Positions 25,484 through 35,442 are shown, counted from the first letter of the stretch. The stretch: 64,000 nucleotides of DNA from Deinococcus aquaedulcis (GCF_019693445.1 NZ_JAHRBL010000001.1:571328-635327); one strand, 5' to 3'. Made by a program: numbers and translations. Notes: a model not told the origin generated them from the letters alone.

Positions 25484-25927
25484 CTATGCCCCGTTGACAG
25501 GGCTTAGCCAGTGCCGCTCAAGCTGCATCCTCTCGCCCTGCAGCCACACCAGGGCGGCGCGGTGGCCCACGCCCCACACGATGGCGACCTGCCCGGCGGC
25601 CCGGCCCAATGCAGCGGCCTCGTGCAGGGGCACGCCGCGCAGCAGCAGGCTGGGTTCAGCGTGGGGGCCGCTGCCATTCACCGTCTCCAGCGGAGCCCAG
25701 GGGGCGGCCTGCTCACGCAAGCGGGCGTGGGCCGCCACGTTGTCGGCGTGGCTCTGCGGCTGCGCGCCCGGGTTGTATGCGGTGATCATGGCCCAGCGGC
25801 CTCCCGGGGGCGCCCATGCGGGCCGGAAGCCGGGTGCAGTGCCCTGCAAGGTGACGCGGGCGCCGCCCAGGCCGTAATGCGCGCCCAGAAAGGCGGCGCG
25901 CAGGGCAGGGTCCGGCGCCGGGGTCAG
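25484..25927 (-). CDS. DUF3293-like protein, start codon uncertain
   Basis: About 147 aa. The opening LRAAFLGAHYGL, then WAMITAYNPGAQPQSHADN and a C-terminal WGVGHRAALVWLQGERMQLERHW, fit DUF3293. No ATG, GTG or TTG lies in frame near the natural N-terminus. The first sensible codon is a CTG at 25927 whose bases overlap the TGA of the preceding gene, suggesting re-initiation on a rare start. The alternative, an ATG at 26137, would read antiphase through the whole upstream gene and is unlikely. It is the last gene of the truD operon. Function unknown. Confidence 0.65.
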   Translation of the reverse strand: MTPAPDPALRAAFLGAHYGLGGARVTLQGTAPGFRPAWAPPGGRWAMITAYNPGAQPQSHADNVAAHARLREQAAPWAPLETVNGSGPHAEPSLLLRGVPLHEAAALGRAAGQVAIVWGVGHRAALVWLQGERMQLERHWLSPVNGA

Positions 25928-26307
25928 CGGGCCACCGTGGCCATCAGGTTGGTGATCTGGGTGTTGCGGTAGCGCAGCACGAGGCTGACCTTCTGGCCCA
26001 CCTTGAAGTTGCCGCCCAGCACCACCCGGTAGCTGCTGCCGGTGCCCAGGTTCAATACCCCCGGCACCGGCAGGGTGCCCACCACCTCGCAGCGCGGCGT
26101 GCAGCGCAGCATACGCGCGCGCCCCACACTGCTCCATATGCCGGTAAGTTCATCGGCCCGGGTCACGCGCAGGGCGCCGCTGAGCAGCGCGCCGCCGTGG
26201 GTCAGTCTGAGGGTCATGGTGGGGGCGGCGCCCTGGGCCGGCGGGGTGGGGCCCAGGCACAGCAGCGCTGCCAGCGCCGCGCGTGACCAGAGGGAACGGG
26301 ATGTCAT
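25924..26307 (-). CDS. secreted hypothetical protein
   Basis: 127 aa with a clear signal peptide (positively charged start, Leu/Ala core, cleavage after AQGA near residue 27). The mature part is β-rich and contains one Cys pair (RCTPRC, about residue 70), possibly a disulfide. Its ATG overlaps the truD stop (ATGA), and it overlaps the following DUF3293-like gene. No family recognised. Location is probably the periplasm or cell surface. Confidence 0.7.
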   Translation of the reverse strand: MTSRSLWSRAALAALLCLGPTPPAQGAAPTMTLRLTHGGALLSGALRVTRADELTGIWSSVGRARMLRCTPRCEVVGTLPVPGVLNLGTGSSYRVVLGGNFKVGQKVSLVLRYRNTQITNLMATVAR

Positions 26308-27401
26308 GCGCTCACTCCTTCTTCGCGTTCGGTGTCCCCGGGGTCTGAAGCCTCTATTTCTGCAGCTTCCGTGTCCGGGGTGTCCACCTGGGTTTTCATG
26401 ATTTCGCGCAGCACGCTGGTGGCAAAACTGCCGCGCGGCAGGGTAAAGGCCAGGGTGTAGCCGTCGGGTTGGGGCTGCACGCTGGCATCTTCGACAAACA
26501 CCCGGGTCAGGCGGCGATCGCCCTTGCGGGAATGAAACATCTCGGGGCTCAGGCCCAGGGCGGCCAGGGCCTGCTGTTCCAGCTCACCGGCCTCGGCGCT
26601 CAGGGGGCGCACCTTTTTGCCAAACAGCGTGCCGGTCGCGCTGACCTCACCCCGGGCGGCGCGCGGGGACTCGGTGGCGGCGTCCTCGACCTGAAACACG
26701 CCGCCCGTGTCGTGCTTCTTGGCCATGTCGCCTCGCAGCAGGGCGTCGAAGACCCCATGCTCCAGGCGCAGGCTGACAAACGCGTTGAACACCACGCTCT
26801 GCAGGGCGGTAGTCAGAAAGCGCCGCACCCGGGGGTCACGCACGCGCGATTCGCCGCGCACCACGCGCAGGCCCTCTTCGGCATTCAGGCCCCCCAGCCC
26901 GAACCGCTGCGGGCCAAAGTAGTTGGGGACGCCGCCGAGCTGCAACTGTGCCAGCAGGCGCGCGGCCTGCTCTGCCTGGCCAGGGGCGCCGCGCACCCGC
27001 ACCACAAAGCGGTTGCCCCGCAGGTGGCCCAGCCCCAGCTTGTTCGTATGGCGCGTGACCTGCACGACCTCCACGCCGCTCAGGGCAAACTGGCCCAGCC
27101 GGGCTTCGTAGCGTGCCGGAAGGCTGAGCCACTGGGTGGTCACCGCGTGGCGGTCCTTAAGCCCCGCCACGCCGATGTCGCGGTCCTTGACCCCCAGTTG
27201 CGTGCCCAGTTCGCGCAGCACGTGGGCCGTGGTATGGCCGCGCTTTTCCACCTGAATAAACAGGTGGTCGCCCTCGCCGGACAGGGGGTAGGCGGGCAGT
27301 TCTTCCACCCGGAAGTCTTCGGGGTGTTGCCGCAGGGTGCCGCCCGTGCCCTCATCCATTGTCAGGGCGCGCAGCGCCGACCAGTCAAACACCAGACTCA
27401 C
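26304..27401 (-). CDS. truD: tRNA pseudouridine(13) synthase TruD
   Basis: About 365 aa. Motifs of Tru[10 protein letters not shown] near the N-terminus, [15 protein letters not shown] with the catalytic Asp, and RGNRFVVRV and [10 protein letters not shown] of the TRUD domain. The enzyme isomerises U13 in tRNA. GTG 27401 ([14 protein letters not shown]) is preferred, with TATGGT 9 nt upstream; GTG 27392 or ATG 27359 are alternatives. The C-terminus has an acidic Asp/Glu-rich tail of about 25 residues. It leads a three-gene overlapping operon. Confidence 0.93.
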   Translation of the reverse strand: MSLVFDWSALRALTMDEGTGGTLRQHPEDFRVEELPAYPLSGEGDHLFIQVEKRGHTTAHVLRELGTQLGVKDRDIGVAGLKDRHAVTTQWLSLPARYEARLGQFALSGVEVVQVTRHTNKLGLGHLRGNRFVVRVRGAPGQAEQAARLLAQLQLGGVPNYFGPQRFGLGGLNAEEGLRVVRGESRVRDPRVRRFLTTALQSVVFNAFVSLRLEHGVFDALLRGDMAKKHDTGGVFQVEDAATESPRAARGEVSATGTLFGKKVRPLSAEAGELEQQALAALGLSPEMFHSRKGDRRLTRVFVEDASVQPQPDGYTLAFTLPRGSFATSVLREIMKTQVDTPDTEAAEIEASDPGDTEREEGVSA

Positions 27402-27489
27402 GATTTGCCCACCATAGCCCGCACGTCCTAGAAAGGCGTGAGAAGAGGCGGAAGGGCGCAGGCCACCGCCGGGGGTGTAGTAGGGGTCA

Positions 27490-27667
27490 TACGGAATGCC
27501 GTCCATTTTCGGAACAGCCAGAAACGAGCTGGGTGTTCCTCTCCGGCGGAGCCTTCCAGGTGCGGTTCCCGGAAATCCTTCCTTTTCCCCTCTCTGCTGC
27601 GTAGCTCTGCGAGTCCCTGCGGTCGGAAGCATTCTGTCAGGTCTGACGGAACGTTTCGGAAGCCGTC
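27490..27667 (-). repeat. 178-bp dispersed repeat, copy 2
   Basis: Same family as 2186-2364. In host-gene sense it begins directly after the TGA of the membrane protein gene at 27668. Its hairpin (TTCCGTCAG / CTGACAGAA) carries paired changes relative to copy 1, so the stem is kept while the bases differ. The second stem GGAACAGCCAG / CTGGGTGTTCC has one mismatch. The T-run after the first hairpin is degraded. Confidence 0.8.
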
Positions 27668-28457
27668 TCAGTTCAGCACGCGCTGCTCGGCGTAGGCGGT
27701 GGGGGTCCAGTCGGCGCGGAAGAGGTGGGTGGTGCCGGGCGTGCGCGCGGCGGCGTACCACACCCGCACGCCCGAATCGTAGGCCGACACCGGCAGCACG
27801 GCCTCCTGCCCGGCGGCGAGTTCGGCCAGGGGCTCGCCGCGCTCGGTGCGCACGCGGTACCACGCGTTCACCCCGGCCGGCGACCAGCCCGCAAGATGCA
27901 GGCGCGCGCCCGACACGTTGCGCAGGTGCGCGCCCCGGTCCGACAGCGTCACGCTGAGTTCGGGCCAGGGCGGCGTGACCGGCGCCTTCCAGCGGGCCGA
28001 AAAGCCCAGCGGTGTCGTGGCCGCCGGGCGCCGGAACAGCGCGGCGCCCAGCAGCCCCGCCGCGCTCCAGAGCAGCAGCACCAGTGCCACGAAGAACGTG
28101 GCCGGATTCAGGCCGCCGCGCTGTAGGCCCAGGGCCAGGGCCGCGCCCATCACCAGCCCCACCAGCGGCCAGCCCACCCCGGGGCGGCGCGCCGCCGGGC
28201 GAAAGGCGCGGGGCCAGTACTCGGCCAGCAGCAGCAGCGCCGCGCCCACGCCAAACAGGGCGGGCACGTCTAGCACCGGGGCCAGCAGCAGCAACCCCAG
28301 CCCGGGGGCGGCCCACCACGCTGCTGCCGGGCGCAACTGGCGCCGCGCGGCCAGCCCCACCCGGCCCAGCCAGTACCCGCCGATCAGGGCGCCCACCACA
28401 GCCAGCGCGGGCCCCAGGCTGCCCGGCGCGCCCAGCAGCGCCCACGCGGCGCTCAGG

Positions 28458-28468
<11 letters not shown>
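27668..28468 (-). CDS. membrane protein of unknown function
   Basis: 266 aa. Six or so hydrophobic segments fill residues 15-150, followed by a soluble β-rich domain of about 110 residues ([16 protein letters not shown] onward). GTG 28468 lies inside the moaB gene, overlapping its last 11 bases, so the two are translationally coupled. The repeat copy 2 starts immediately after the stop. No homology recognised; the molybdenum context may be coincidental. Confidence 0.7.
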
Positions 28469-29123
<655 letters not shown>

Positions 29124-29190
29124 GCCCCCAGCATAGAGCGCGGGGCGCCGCCTCCGGCAGAGCTTTGGCGTCCCTGCGGCGCGCTGGGCT

Positions 29191-29256
29191 GGACAGTCGG
29201 GGAGGGGATGCGGCACAGTGGGGGAGGGGGTGCTGCACAGCGGGGGAGGGGGTATG
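29191..29256 (+). repeat. three ~21-bp G-rich tandem repeats
   Basis: Three imperfect copies of GcacagYgggggaggggrtg lie in tandem. The strand carries six G-runs of four or more and could form a G-quadruplex. It lies between the moaB promoter and the end of the dciA-like gene; nothing else is seen in this 196-base gap. Confidence 0.6.
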
Positions 29257-29319
29257 ACCGCCCTTGCAGCCGCACCCAGAACGAATGGCGTGGGGTTTTG
29301 CCCGCCGCGTGGGCCGCCC

Positions 29320-30186
29320 TCAGCTGGGTCCGGCGTTCAGCACGTTGCGTGCGGCTTCGGGCAAGGCGGCGCGGTCGCTGCGGCGCAGCGCACCCCGGGG
29401 GCGGCGCAGCAGCAGGGCTAGATACACCTGCGCCTGCTGCTCCAGAAAGTCGCGGTAGCCGTTGTCCTGGCCGCTGCGCACGCATTCCAGCGCCAGCAAG
29501 TCCAGCTGGCTGCTCAGCTGCTCCAGGGCCAGATACCGCGCCGCATGAACGCCACTGTTGCCCAGCACCTCACGCAGACTGTCCAGCCGCTCCGGGGCGC
29601 GCAGCAGCGTGCGGGCGGCGCGCTTCACGTTGGGGTCAGCCAGGGTGAGGGTGCAGGCGCGGCAGGGCTGCTCCTTGCTGGCCTCGCCGCACACCGGGCA
29701 GGGGCGCCAGCCCTGTTCCTCGCGCCACTTGCGGGCCCGGGTGATGGCCTCGGCGGCGCGCAGCACGGCGGGTTTCAGGTCGTCGCTGACGCCCTGGGCC
29801 AGTTGCCGGGCCCGCGCGCGGTCTGGGGCGGGCAGCGGCGGCGGCGTGACCGGCGCGGGGGCCTCGCGTACGGTGCCCACGCTGAAGCGGATCTCGGTCA
29901 GTGGGGTGCTGCCCTCGCCCAGCAGGGCGTTCAGCGCCCGCAGAAAATGGTGACGCTGCATGCTGAGGTGGTGGGCGGTGGCGCTGTCTCGCACCTCTAT
30001 GAACAGGGTGCTCCCCTGCTGGGTGCGCGGCCGGGTGAGGCGGGCGATTTCCGGCCCCACCGCCTGCGGCCACAGCAAGATGGCGCGCGCGCGCTGAATG
30101 CCCCGGGTCAGGCGGGCGGTGCCCAGGGTGGCGCCCATCAGGTCGCCCAGGCGCAGCGGGCCGCTCAGGCGTCGGCCCCGGGTCAT
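29320..30186 (-). CDS. dciA: DciA-like (DUF721) replicative helicase loader with added zinc ribbon
   Basis: 288 aa. Residues 10-105 form the DUF721/DciA domain ([24 protein letters not shown], then [19 protein letters not shown]). DciA helps load DnaB helicase in bacteria without DnaC. Residues about 160-178 hold [16 protein letters not shown], a four-cysteine zinc ribbon, followed by a helical C-terminal domain of about 110 residues; most DciA proteins stop after DUF721. The ATG overlaps the recF stop (ATGA), the classic recF-dciA pairing. Confidence 0.85.
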   Translation of the reverse strand: MTRGRRLSGPLRLGDLMGATLGTARLTRGIQRARAILLWPQAVGPEIARLTRPRTQQGSTLFIEVRDSATAHHLSMQRHHFLRALNALLGEGSTPLTEIRFSVGTVREAPAPVTPPPLPAPDRARARQLAQGVSDDLKPAVLRAAEAITRARKWREEQGWRPCPVCGEASKEQPCRACTLTLADPNVKRAARTLLRAPERLDSLREVLGNSGVHAARYLALEQLSSQLDLLALECVRSGQDNGYRDFLEQQAQVYLALLLRRPRGALRRSDRAALPEAARNVLNAGPS

Positions 30187-31292
30187 GTGCCCACCTCGGC
30201 CACGGGGGACTGCGCGGGCATGGCGTCGGCCCCGGCTGCGGTCCCGGTGTCGGCCCCCTCGGGGGTAAAGCGTCCGGCGTGGGCGCGCAGGGTCAGCACC
30301 GCGCCCGGCGCCCGCTCGGTGCCGGTCACGATGGCCTGCGGCACGCTGGAGGCGAGGTCCAGCAAAAAGGCCCGCCGCCCGGGGTCCAGTTCGGCCGAAA
30401 AGTCGTCAATCAGCAGCACCGGCCGCTCGCCGTAGCGCTCGGCCAGCAGTTCCAGTTCGGCCCGGCGCAGGGCCAGGGCCACGGTGCGGCCCTCGCCCCG
30501 GCTGGCATATTCGCTGGCCGGAAAATCGCCCAGGGTCAGCAGCAGGTCGTCGCGGTGGGGCCCGGTGACGGTGGAGCCGCGTGCCAGTTCCTCGCTCTGG
30601 CGGGCGGCCAGGTCGGCGGCGTAGGTCTCGGGGGTGGTGGATTCCTGCAAGCTCAGGGTCAGGGGTTTGTGGCTGCCCAGGCCCGCGTTGGCCTCGGCGG
30701 CCAGTTCGTTCAGGCGCACCAGGGCCCGGCGGCGCACCCGCATGATCTCGGTGCCCAGGCGCACCAGTGCGTCGTCCCACACGTGCATGGCCCAGGCCTC
30801 GCCGCCGCGCAGCGCCGCGTTGCGCTGCGAGACCGTGCGTTCGTAACGGATCAGGTGCTCGGCATAGCGCGCGCTCAGGCGAGACAGCAGCGAATCCAGA
30901 TAGGCGCGGCGCCCCGCCGGGGGCCCAAACACCAGTTCGCTGTCTTCGGGGCGAATCCACACGGCGCTGCCCCGGGGCAGGTCGCCTGTGCGCACCCGCA
31001 CCCCGTCCTGCTTCAGCTGCCGCCGCCCGCGCCCCAGGCCCACCTCCTGCACACTCAGGCTGCCCCCCGACTCTAGGTCGGCGCGCACGTAGGCCTCGGT
31101 TTCGCCGGACTGCACCAGCTGTTCCAGGCGGCTCACATCGGTCTGGCCGGTCAGGGCGAGGTAGGCGGCTTCCAGCAGGTTGGTCTTGCCCGCGCCATTT
31201 TCCCCGAACACGCCCGTGACCCCGGCCGGAAAGCGGAGGGTACAGGGGGCGAGGTTCCGGTAGTTCAGGGTGGAGAGCGAGTCCAGACGCAC
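30183..31292 (-). CDS. recF: DNA replication/repair protein RecF
   Basis: 369 aa, normal length. Walker A GENGAGKTNLLEAAYLA, the ABC signature region (YASRGEGRTVALALRRAEL) and Walker B PVLLIDDFSAELD identify the SMC-like ATPase that, with RecO and RecR, loads RecA at gaps. RecFOR is the main recombination entry route in Deinococcus, which lacks RecBC. TAGAAT sits 6 nt before GTG 31292 (leaderless). The C-terminal 25 residues are an Ala/Gly/Pro tail. It shares an operon with dciA. Confidence 0.95.
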   Translation of the reverse strand: MRLDSLSTLNYRNLAPCTLRFPAGVTGVFGENGAGKTNLLEAAYLALTGQTDVSRLEQLVQSGETEAYVRADLESGGSLSVQEVGLGRGRRQLKQDGVRVRTGDLPRGSAVWIRPEDSELVFGPPAGRRAYLDSLLSRLSARYAEHLIRYERTVSQRNAALRGGEAWAMHVWDDALVRLGTEIMRVRRRALVRLNELAAEANAGLGSHKPLTLSLQESTTPETYAADLAARQSEELARGSTVTGPHRDDLLLTLGDFPASEYASRGEGRTVALALRRAELELLAERYGERPVLLIDDFSAELDPGRRAFLLDLASSVPQAIVTGTERAPGAVLTLRAHAGRFTPEGADTGTAAGADAMPAQSPVAEVGT

Positions 31293-31378
31293 CCGCCCAT
31301 TCTAGGCGCCGGCCCCGCCCATCTTCAGCGGCGGGGGCCGCCATTGGCCCAGCCCACCCGCGCGGTAGGCTGGGCGGC

Positions 31379-31804
31379 ATGGCTCAGCCTGCCCCCCTGC
31401 CCACCCCCGAGGCCCTGAACGCCCTGGGCGAAGGCCACCTGCCCGGCCTGATCGGCATTCGCTTTACCCAGGTCGGCCGCGAGCGGCTGCGCAGCGAACT
31501 GACGGTGCGCCCCGAACTGCTGGCCCCCAACGGCTTTCTGCACGCCGCCAGCGTGGTGGCCCTGGCCGACACCACCTGCGGCTACGGCACCCGCCTGCTG
31601 CTGCCAGAGGGGGCCAGCGGCTTTACCACCATTGAACTGAAAAGCAACCACCTGGGCACCGCCCGTTCGGGCCGGGTGACCTGCGAGGCGCGCAATGTCC
31701 ACGCCGGCCGCACCACCCAGGTCTGGGACGCCAAGGTGCACGATGAGGCCGGCAAGTTGATGGCGCTCTTCCGCTGCACGCAGGCCGTGCTGTACCCCCG
31801 CTAG
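31379..31804 (+). CDS. PaaI-family hotdog thioesterase
   Basis: 141 aa. Single hotdog domain with NGFLHAASVVALADTTCGYGT, the active-site helix of PaaI/YbgC-type acyl-CoA thioesterases, and LKSNHLGTARSGRVTCEA. It hydrolyses an acyl-CoA, possibly an aromatic one; the substrate is unknown. TAGGCT lies 7 nt before ATG 31379. It is 3 bp from aat and probably co-transcribed. The gene diverges from recF. Confidence 0.9.
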   Translation: MAQPAPLPTPEALNALGEGHLPGLIGIRFTQVGRERLRSELTVRPELLAPNGFLHAASVVALADTTCGYGTRLLLPEGASGFTTIELKSNHLGTARSGRVTCEARNVHAGRTTQVWDAKVHDEAGKLMALFRCTQAVLYPR

Positions 31805-31807
31805 GCT

Positions 31808-32449
31808 GTGCCCACCGCCGAGCCCTGGCTGCGCAGCCCCGATCCCCTGACGCGCGAGGTGGCGCGCGCCTACGCCGAGGGCGCCTTTTTAATGGACAAC
31901 GGCGACGGGCTGCAGTTTTACACCGTGGAGAACCGCGCCCTGGTGCCCCTGACCGAAGACGCGGGCCTGCATGTCCCCCGGCGCCTGGGGCGCGAGTTCA
32001 AACACTTTGAGCTGAAGGTGAACACTGCGTTCCCCGAGGTGCTGGCCGGCTGCCGGGGCGAGTTGCCGGGCAGCCCCCCGCGCGACGGCCAGTGGATCAG
32101 CGAGGAACTGGCGGCCATTTACCAGCACCTGCATGCTGCGGGCCTCGCCCATTCCTTTGAGGCGTGGCGCGGCGGCGCACTGGCCGGCGGCGTGCTGGGG
32201 CTGGCGCTGGGCGGCGCCTTTATCGCCGAGAGCAAGTTTCACCGTCAGACAAACGGCAGCAAAGCGGCGCTGATCGGCCTGGCGCGGCATCTGCATGCCC
32301 GTGGCTTTGCCCTGCTGGACGCCCAGATTCTGACCCCCCACCTGGAGACCCTGGGGGTGAAGGAGGTGGGCGGCCGGGCGTACCGCGCCCAGCTAAAGGC
32401 GGCACTGGCGCTGGATGTGACGTTGACAGACGGGGAAGCCGTGCCGTGA
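31808..32449 (+). CDS. aat: leucyl/phenylalanyl-tRNA-protein transferase (Aat-like)
   Basis: 213 aa. Aat-type C-terminal half: GGAFIAESKFHRQTNGSKAA, then ARGFALLDAQILTPHLETLG. The enzyme adds Leu or Phe from charged tRNA to N-terminal Lys/Arg of proteins, marking them for ClpAP under the N-end rule. The N-terminal substrate loop is divergent from E. coli Aat (FYTVENRALVPL instead of the WWSPxPR loop), so substrate preference may differ. GTG 31808 directly follows the thioesterase stop. Confidence 0.85.
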   Translation: MPTAEPWLRSPDPLTREVARAYAEGAFLMDNGDGLQFYTVENRALVPLTEDAGLHVPRRLGREFKHFELKVNTAFPEVLAGCRGELPGSPPRDGQWISEELAAIYQHLHAAGLAHSFEAWRGGALAGGVLGLALGGAFIAESKFHRQTNGSKAALIGLARHLHARGFALLDAQILTPHLETLGVKEVGGRAYRAQLKAALALDVTLTDGEAVP

Positions 32450-32607
32450 AGCCCGGCTGGGCGCTGGGGGCCTTTCGCCCATAATCACACCGACCCTCCA
32501 AAAGCAAGCCTGTTTCCTGGCTGGGGTCGGCTCTAGCGTGGGGGCACCTCGAAATTCAGGTGTCACGAGGCGCGGCAGGCGGCTTGCCCCTGCCCGGAAG
32601 GAGACAT

Positions 32608-32748
32608 ATGTTCAAGAAAGCAGTGTTTGCAGTGGTGGCGGCCCTGGTGCTGGGCGGCAGTGTCAGTGCGTCCTATGGTTCCTTCCCCCCGCCCCGTGGT
32701 CCCGATGAGTGCGGTAAGCCCGGCTGGCCCCCCTGCCAGCTGAAATAA
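32608..32748 (+). CDS. 46-residue secreted peptide
   Basis: ATG 32608 follows a good Shine-Dalgarno (AGGAGA). MFKKAVFAVVAALVLGGSVS is a typical signal peptide with likely cleavage after SVSA. This leaves about 24 residues rich in Pro and Gly with two Cys (GPDECGKPGWPPCQLK), a possible small disulfide loop. A perfect AACCCCC / GGGGGTT hairpin begins at the stop. A promoter-like TAGCGT lies about 70 bp upstream. No family recognised; could be a secreted signal, an antimicrobial or a cell-wall peptide. Confidence 0.65.
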   Translation: MFKKAVFAVVAALVLGGSVSASYGSFPPPRGPDECGKPGWPPCQLK

Positions 32749-32769
32749 CCCCCGTATCCCCTGGGGGTT
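32747..32769 (+). terminator. hairpin at the end of the 46-residue peptide gene
   Basis: AACCCCC and GGGGGTT pair around a 9-nt loop overlapping the TAA stop. Tail is short. A second perfect hairpin (CAGGCCGCC / GGCGGCCTG, 32806-32833) follows 40 bp on. Confidence 0.45.
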
Positions 32770-32805
32770 GGCGCCCAGACCGCGCCATGCACTGAGTGAC
32801 TGCTA

Positions 32806-32833
32806 CAGGCCGCCTCCAGCTGGGGGCGGCCTG
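32806..32833. other. 9-bp perfect hairpin before repeat copy 3
   Basis: CAGGCCGCC and GGCGGCCTG form a perfect stem with a 10-nt loop. It lies between the peptide gene and the third 178-bp repeat. No T-run. It may act with the preceding hairpin in ending transcription. Confidence 0.4.
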
Positions 32834-32918
32834 CGGCGTGCTAGGGGAGGGGGCTGCCCTCTCCCCGTGCTTTCAGGGGACAGGGTCAGCCACAGCCATC
32901 CTCACGGCGAATGCTTCA

Positions 32919-33095
32919 TACGGACTGCCGTCCATGTCCGTCACCTCCAGAAAAGAACTGGCTGTTCCCCGCCGTCGGCGCTGTTCCAGCCCGATTCCCG
33001 GAAATCCGTTCCTTTTCCTGCTCCCTCTGCTGCGCAGCTGGCTCAGTCCGGTCGGAAAAATTACGTCACACGTTACGGATTTTTCGGAAGTCGTA
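32919..33095 (-). repeat. 178-bp dispersed repeat, copy 3
   Basis: Same family as 2186-2364 and 27490-27667. In gene sense it starts right after the TAA of the histidine kinase. A TAACGT-GTG-ACGTAA hairpin is followed by TTTTT, a terminator-like signal. The ends TACGGACTGCCG and TACGACTTCCG (opposite strand) are the best-matched inverted termini of the three copies. The second stem is eroded here. Confidence 0.8.
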
Positions 33096-35432
33096 TTAGA
33101 CACCCAGCTGTTCTGCCGGTGCGGGCGGCGTCTCGGCCTCGCCGGCAGCCCCGGGGAAGGTCACGGTGAAGGTGGTGCCCTGGCCCAGCCGGGTGTCCAC
33201 CAGAATGTCGCCGCCAAAGTGCCCGGTCACGATGTCGTGGATGATCGACAGGCCCAGACCCGTGCCCTTGCCCACCTCCTTGGTGGTGAACATGGGCTCG
33301 AAAATGCGCCCCAGCACGTCTTCGGGAATGCCGCTGCCGGTGTCTTCAACCTCCAGGGTGCGCACGCCTTCCCGCACGGCAAACCGCACCGTCACGTCGG
33401 CGCCGTGCGGGCAGGCGTGAATGGCATTCACCACCAGATTGGTTACCACCTGGGTCAGGCGGCCCGGCTCGCCCTGCAGGGTCACGCCTTCGCGGGGGCG
33501 CTCGAACAGCAGGTTCACCTTGGCGGCGCGGGCCTCGTGGGCCAGCATGGTCAGGGTGTCTTCCACGCCCGCCACAGCGTCAAAGGTGCGGCGCTGCGAG
33601 ACGGTGTCGCGGGTGTGGCCACGGATCTTGCGGATAAAGTCGCCAATCCGGGTCAGGTTGCGCTGCGCGGCGTCAATGCTGGTGTTCAGTTCGCGCGCAA
33701 TCTCGCGGTGGTCGTCATCGGTCACCTCGGGGTGGCCCACCGAATCCCGGTATTCCTGGGCCAGCCGCGTGGCTTCGTGCAGTTCGTTCAGGGTGGCGGC
33801 CAGCGGCGTGTTGATCTCGTGGGCCAGGCCGGCGGTCAGGCGCCCCAGCCCGGCCAGCTTCTCACTGGACAGCAGCCGCGCCTGACTGGCCTGCAGCGCG
33901 GCCTCGGCGGCCCGGCGCTCGCTGATGTCGCGCTCTATGCTGAGCAGCATTTCGCGGCCCTGCAGCGTCACCAGCGCGAGGTTGATCTCGACCGGGTAGA
34001 TGGAGCCGTCGCGGCGCAGGTGCTCGGCTTCAAAGCGCAGTCGGCCACTTTCGCGCACCCGCTGGCGGAATGTCTCGTTGGCCACCGGATCGGCCAGCAG
34101 TGCCTCGCCGTTGGGTAGCGACACGTAGGTGCTCTGGCCAATCAGTTCTTCGCGGACATAGCCCCGGTTCTGGGCGGCCACCTCGTTGCACTGCACAATC
34201 GGCATGTCGCCGGAGAAGTCCACCAGCGTCACGGCGTCCGGCGAGGCCTCGAACAGCACCTCGAAAGTGCGGCGGCTTTCTTTCAGGGCCTGCTCGGACT
34301 GCACCCAGTCGGTCACGTCGCGCGAGTTCATCACCATGCCCTGGATATCCGGGTCGTCCAGCAGGTTGGTGGCCACCCATTCCAGCCAGCGGTACTGGCC
34401 GTCGCTGCGGCGAAAGCGGCTGGTCAGGCGCGAGGTCGCGCCCGGGCCGCCGAACACCGCCTTGGCGAACTCGGCGCGAATGGCTTCGTGTTCGTCCGGG
34501 TGCATGTAGTTCAGGACCTGCTCCCCCAGGGCCTCTTCCTCGTCGTGACCCAGCACCGCCTGCATCGCCGGGCTGGCATAGCGCACCTTGCCGCTGGGGC
34601 TGATCACCGTCAGCAGATCGCTGCTGCGCTGCACCAGCGCCCGGAAGCGCCGTTCGCTGGCCCGCAGGCGCGCCTCGGCCTGGAACCGGGCCGTGACATC
34701 GCGCACCATCAGCAGCGCCACGCCCGCGTCCGGGTCCAGCGACTCGGCCGAGAGCAGCACGTCGCGCACCTCGCCGTCGGCCCGGCGCCACTGGGCATGA
34801 ATGTCGTGCACCGCTGCGCCCGCCTGTAGAGCGGCCTGCAGGGTGCGGGCCTGCGCGGGGTGCGGCCACAGCGCGTCGCCCTCGGGGGCTGTGGCGGGAA
34901 ACACCGTATTCAGCGGCGCGCCCACCACCGCCCCAAACGCCGCGTTGGTCTGCTGAATCTCGCCGCAGCTGGGGGTCACCAGGGCCATGCCCATGGGGCT
35001 GGCCTGAAAGACCTTCTCGAAACGCGCCAGCGCAGCCGTCAGGGCGTCCTGCTGCGCCCGCTCGGCGGTGATATCCAGCATGACCCCGCCCAGCGCCACC
35101 ACCCGGCCGCCGTCCATCAGCGGCGTCACCAGGTCGCGCACCCACACGGTGCGGTCATCAGCGGCCAGAAAGCGGTATTCCACCGAGGTGGGTTCGCCCG
35201 TGGCAAGGCTGCCCGCGTGCGAGGCCAGCACCCGCTCGCGGTCCTCGGGGTGCAAGCGCTGCACCCACAGCCCCGGGGTGTTCAGCCACTCGTGCGGGGT
35301 AAAGCCCAGCAGCGTTTCCACCCAGGGCGACACGAAGGTGGCCCGCTTGGTCTGCGGGTCGGCTTCCCACACCACGCCCTGCACCAGCGCGGCGAGGCGC
35401 GAGACCGTGCTCTGCTCGTTCAGCTGGGTCAT
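33096..35432 (-). CDS. multi-PAS sensor histidine kinase
   Basis: 778 aa. About five PAS/PAC domains fill residues 10-530 without membrane segments, so it is a cytoplasmic sensor. The kinase core shows the H-box LTAGLAHEINTPLAATLNEL (phospho-His), N-box TNLVVNAIHACPHG, G1 VEDTGSGIPEDV and G2 TKEVGKGTGLGLSI. ATG 35432 lies 10 bp after the stop of the receiver-GGDEF gene, forming a two-gene operon and probable cognate pair. PAS ligands are not identifiable by eye. The 178-bp repeat follows its stop at once. Confidence 0.93.
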   Translation of the reverse strand: MTQLNEQSTVSRLAALVQGVVWEADPQTKRATFVSPWVETLLGFTPHEWLNTPGLWVQRLHPEDRERVLASHAGSLATGEPTSVEYRFLAADDRTVWVRDLVTPLMDGGRVVALGGVMLDITAERAQQDALTAALARFEKVFQASPMGMALVTPSCGEIQQTNAAFGAVVGAPLNTVFPATAPEGDALWPHPAQARTLQAALQAGAAVHDIHAQWRRADGEVRDVLLSAESLDPDAGVALLMVRDVTARFQAEARLRASERRFRALVQRSSDLLTVISPSGKVRYASPAMQAVLGHDEEEALGEQVLNYMHPDEHEAIRAEFAKAVFGGPGATSRLTSRFRRSDGQYRWLEWVATNLLDDPDIQGMVMNSRDVTDWVQSEQALKESRRTFEVLFEASPDAVTLVDFSGDMPIVQCNEVAAQNRGYVREELIGQSTYVSLPNGEALLADPVANETFRQRVRESGRLRFEAEHLRRDGSIYPVEINLALVTLQGREMLLSIERDISERRAAEAALQASQARLLSSEKLAGLGRLTAGLAHEINTPLAATLNELHEATRLAQEYRDSVGHPEVTDDDHREIARELNTSIDAAQRNLTRIGDFIRKIRGHTRDTVSQRRTFDAVAGVEDTLTMLAHEARAAKVNLLFERPREGVTLQGEPGRLTQVVTNLVVNAIHACPHGADVTVRFAVREGVRTLEVEDTGSGIPEDVLGRIFEPMFTTKEVGKGTGLGLSIIHDIVTGHFGGDILVDTRLGQGTTFTVTFPGAAGEAETPPAPAEQLGV

Positions 35433-35442
35433 GGGTGCGCCC

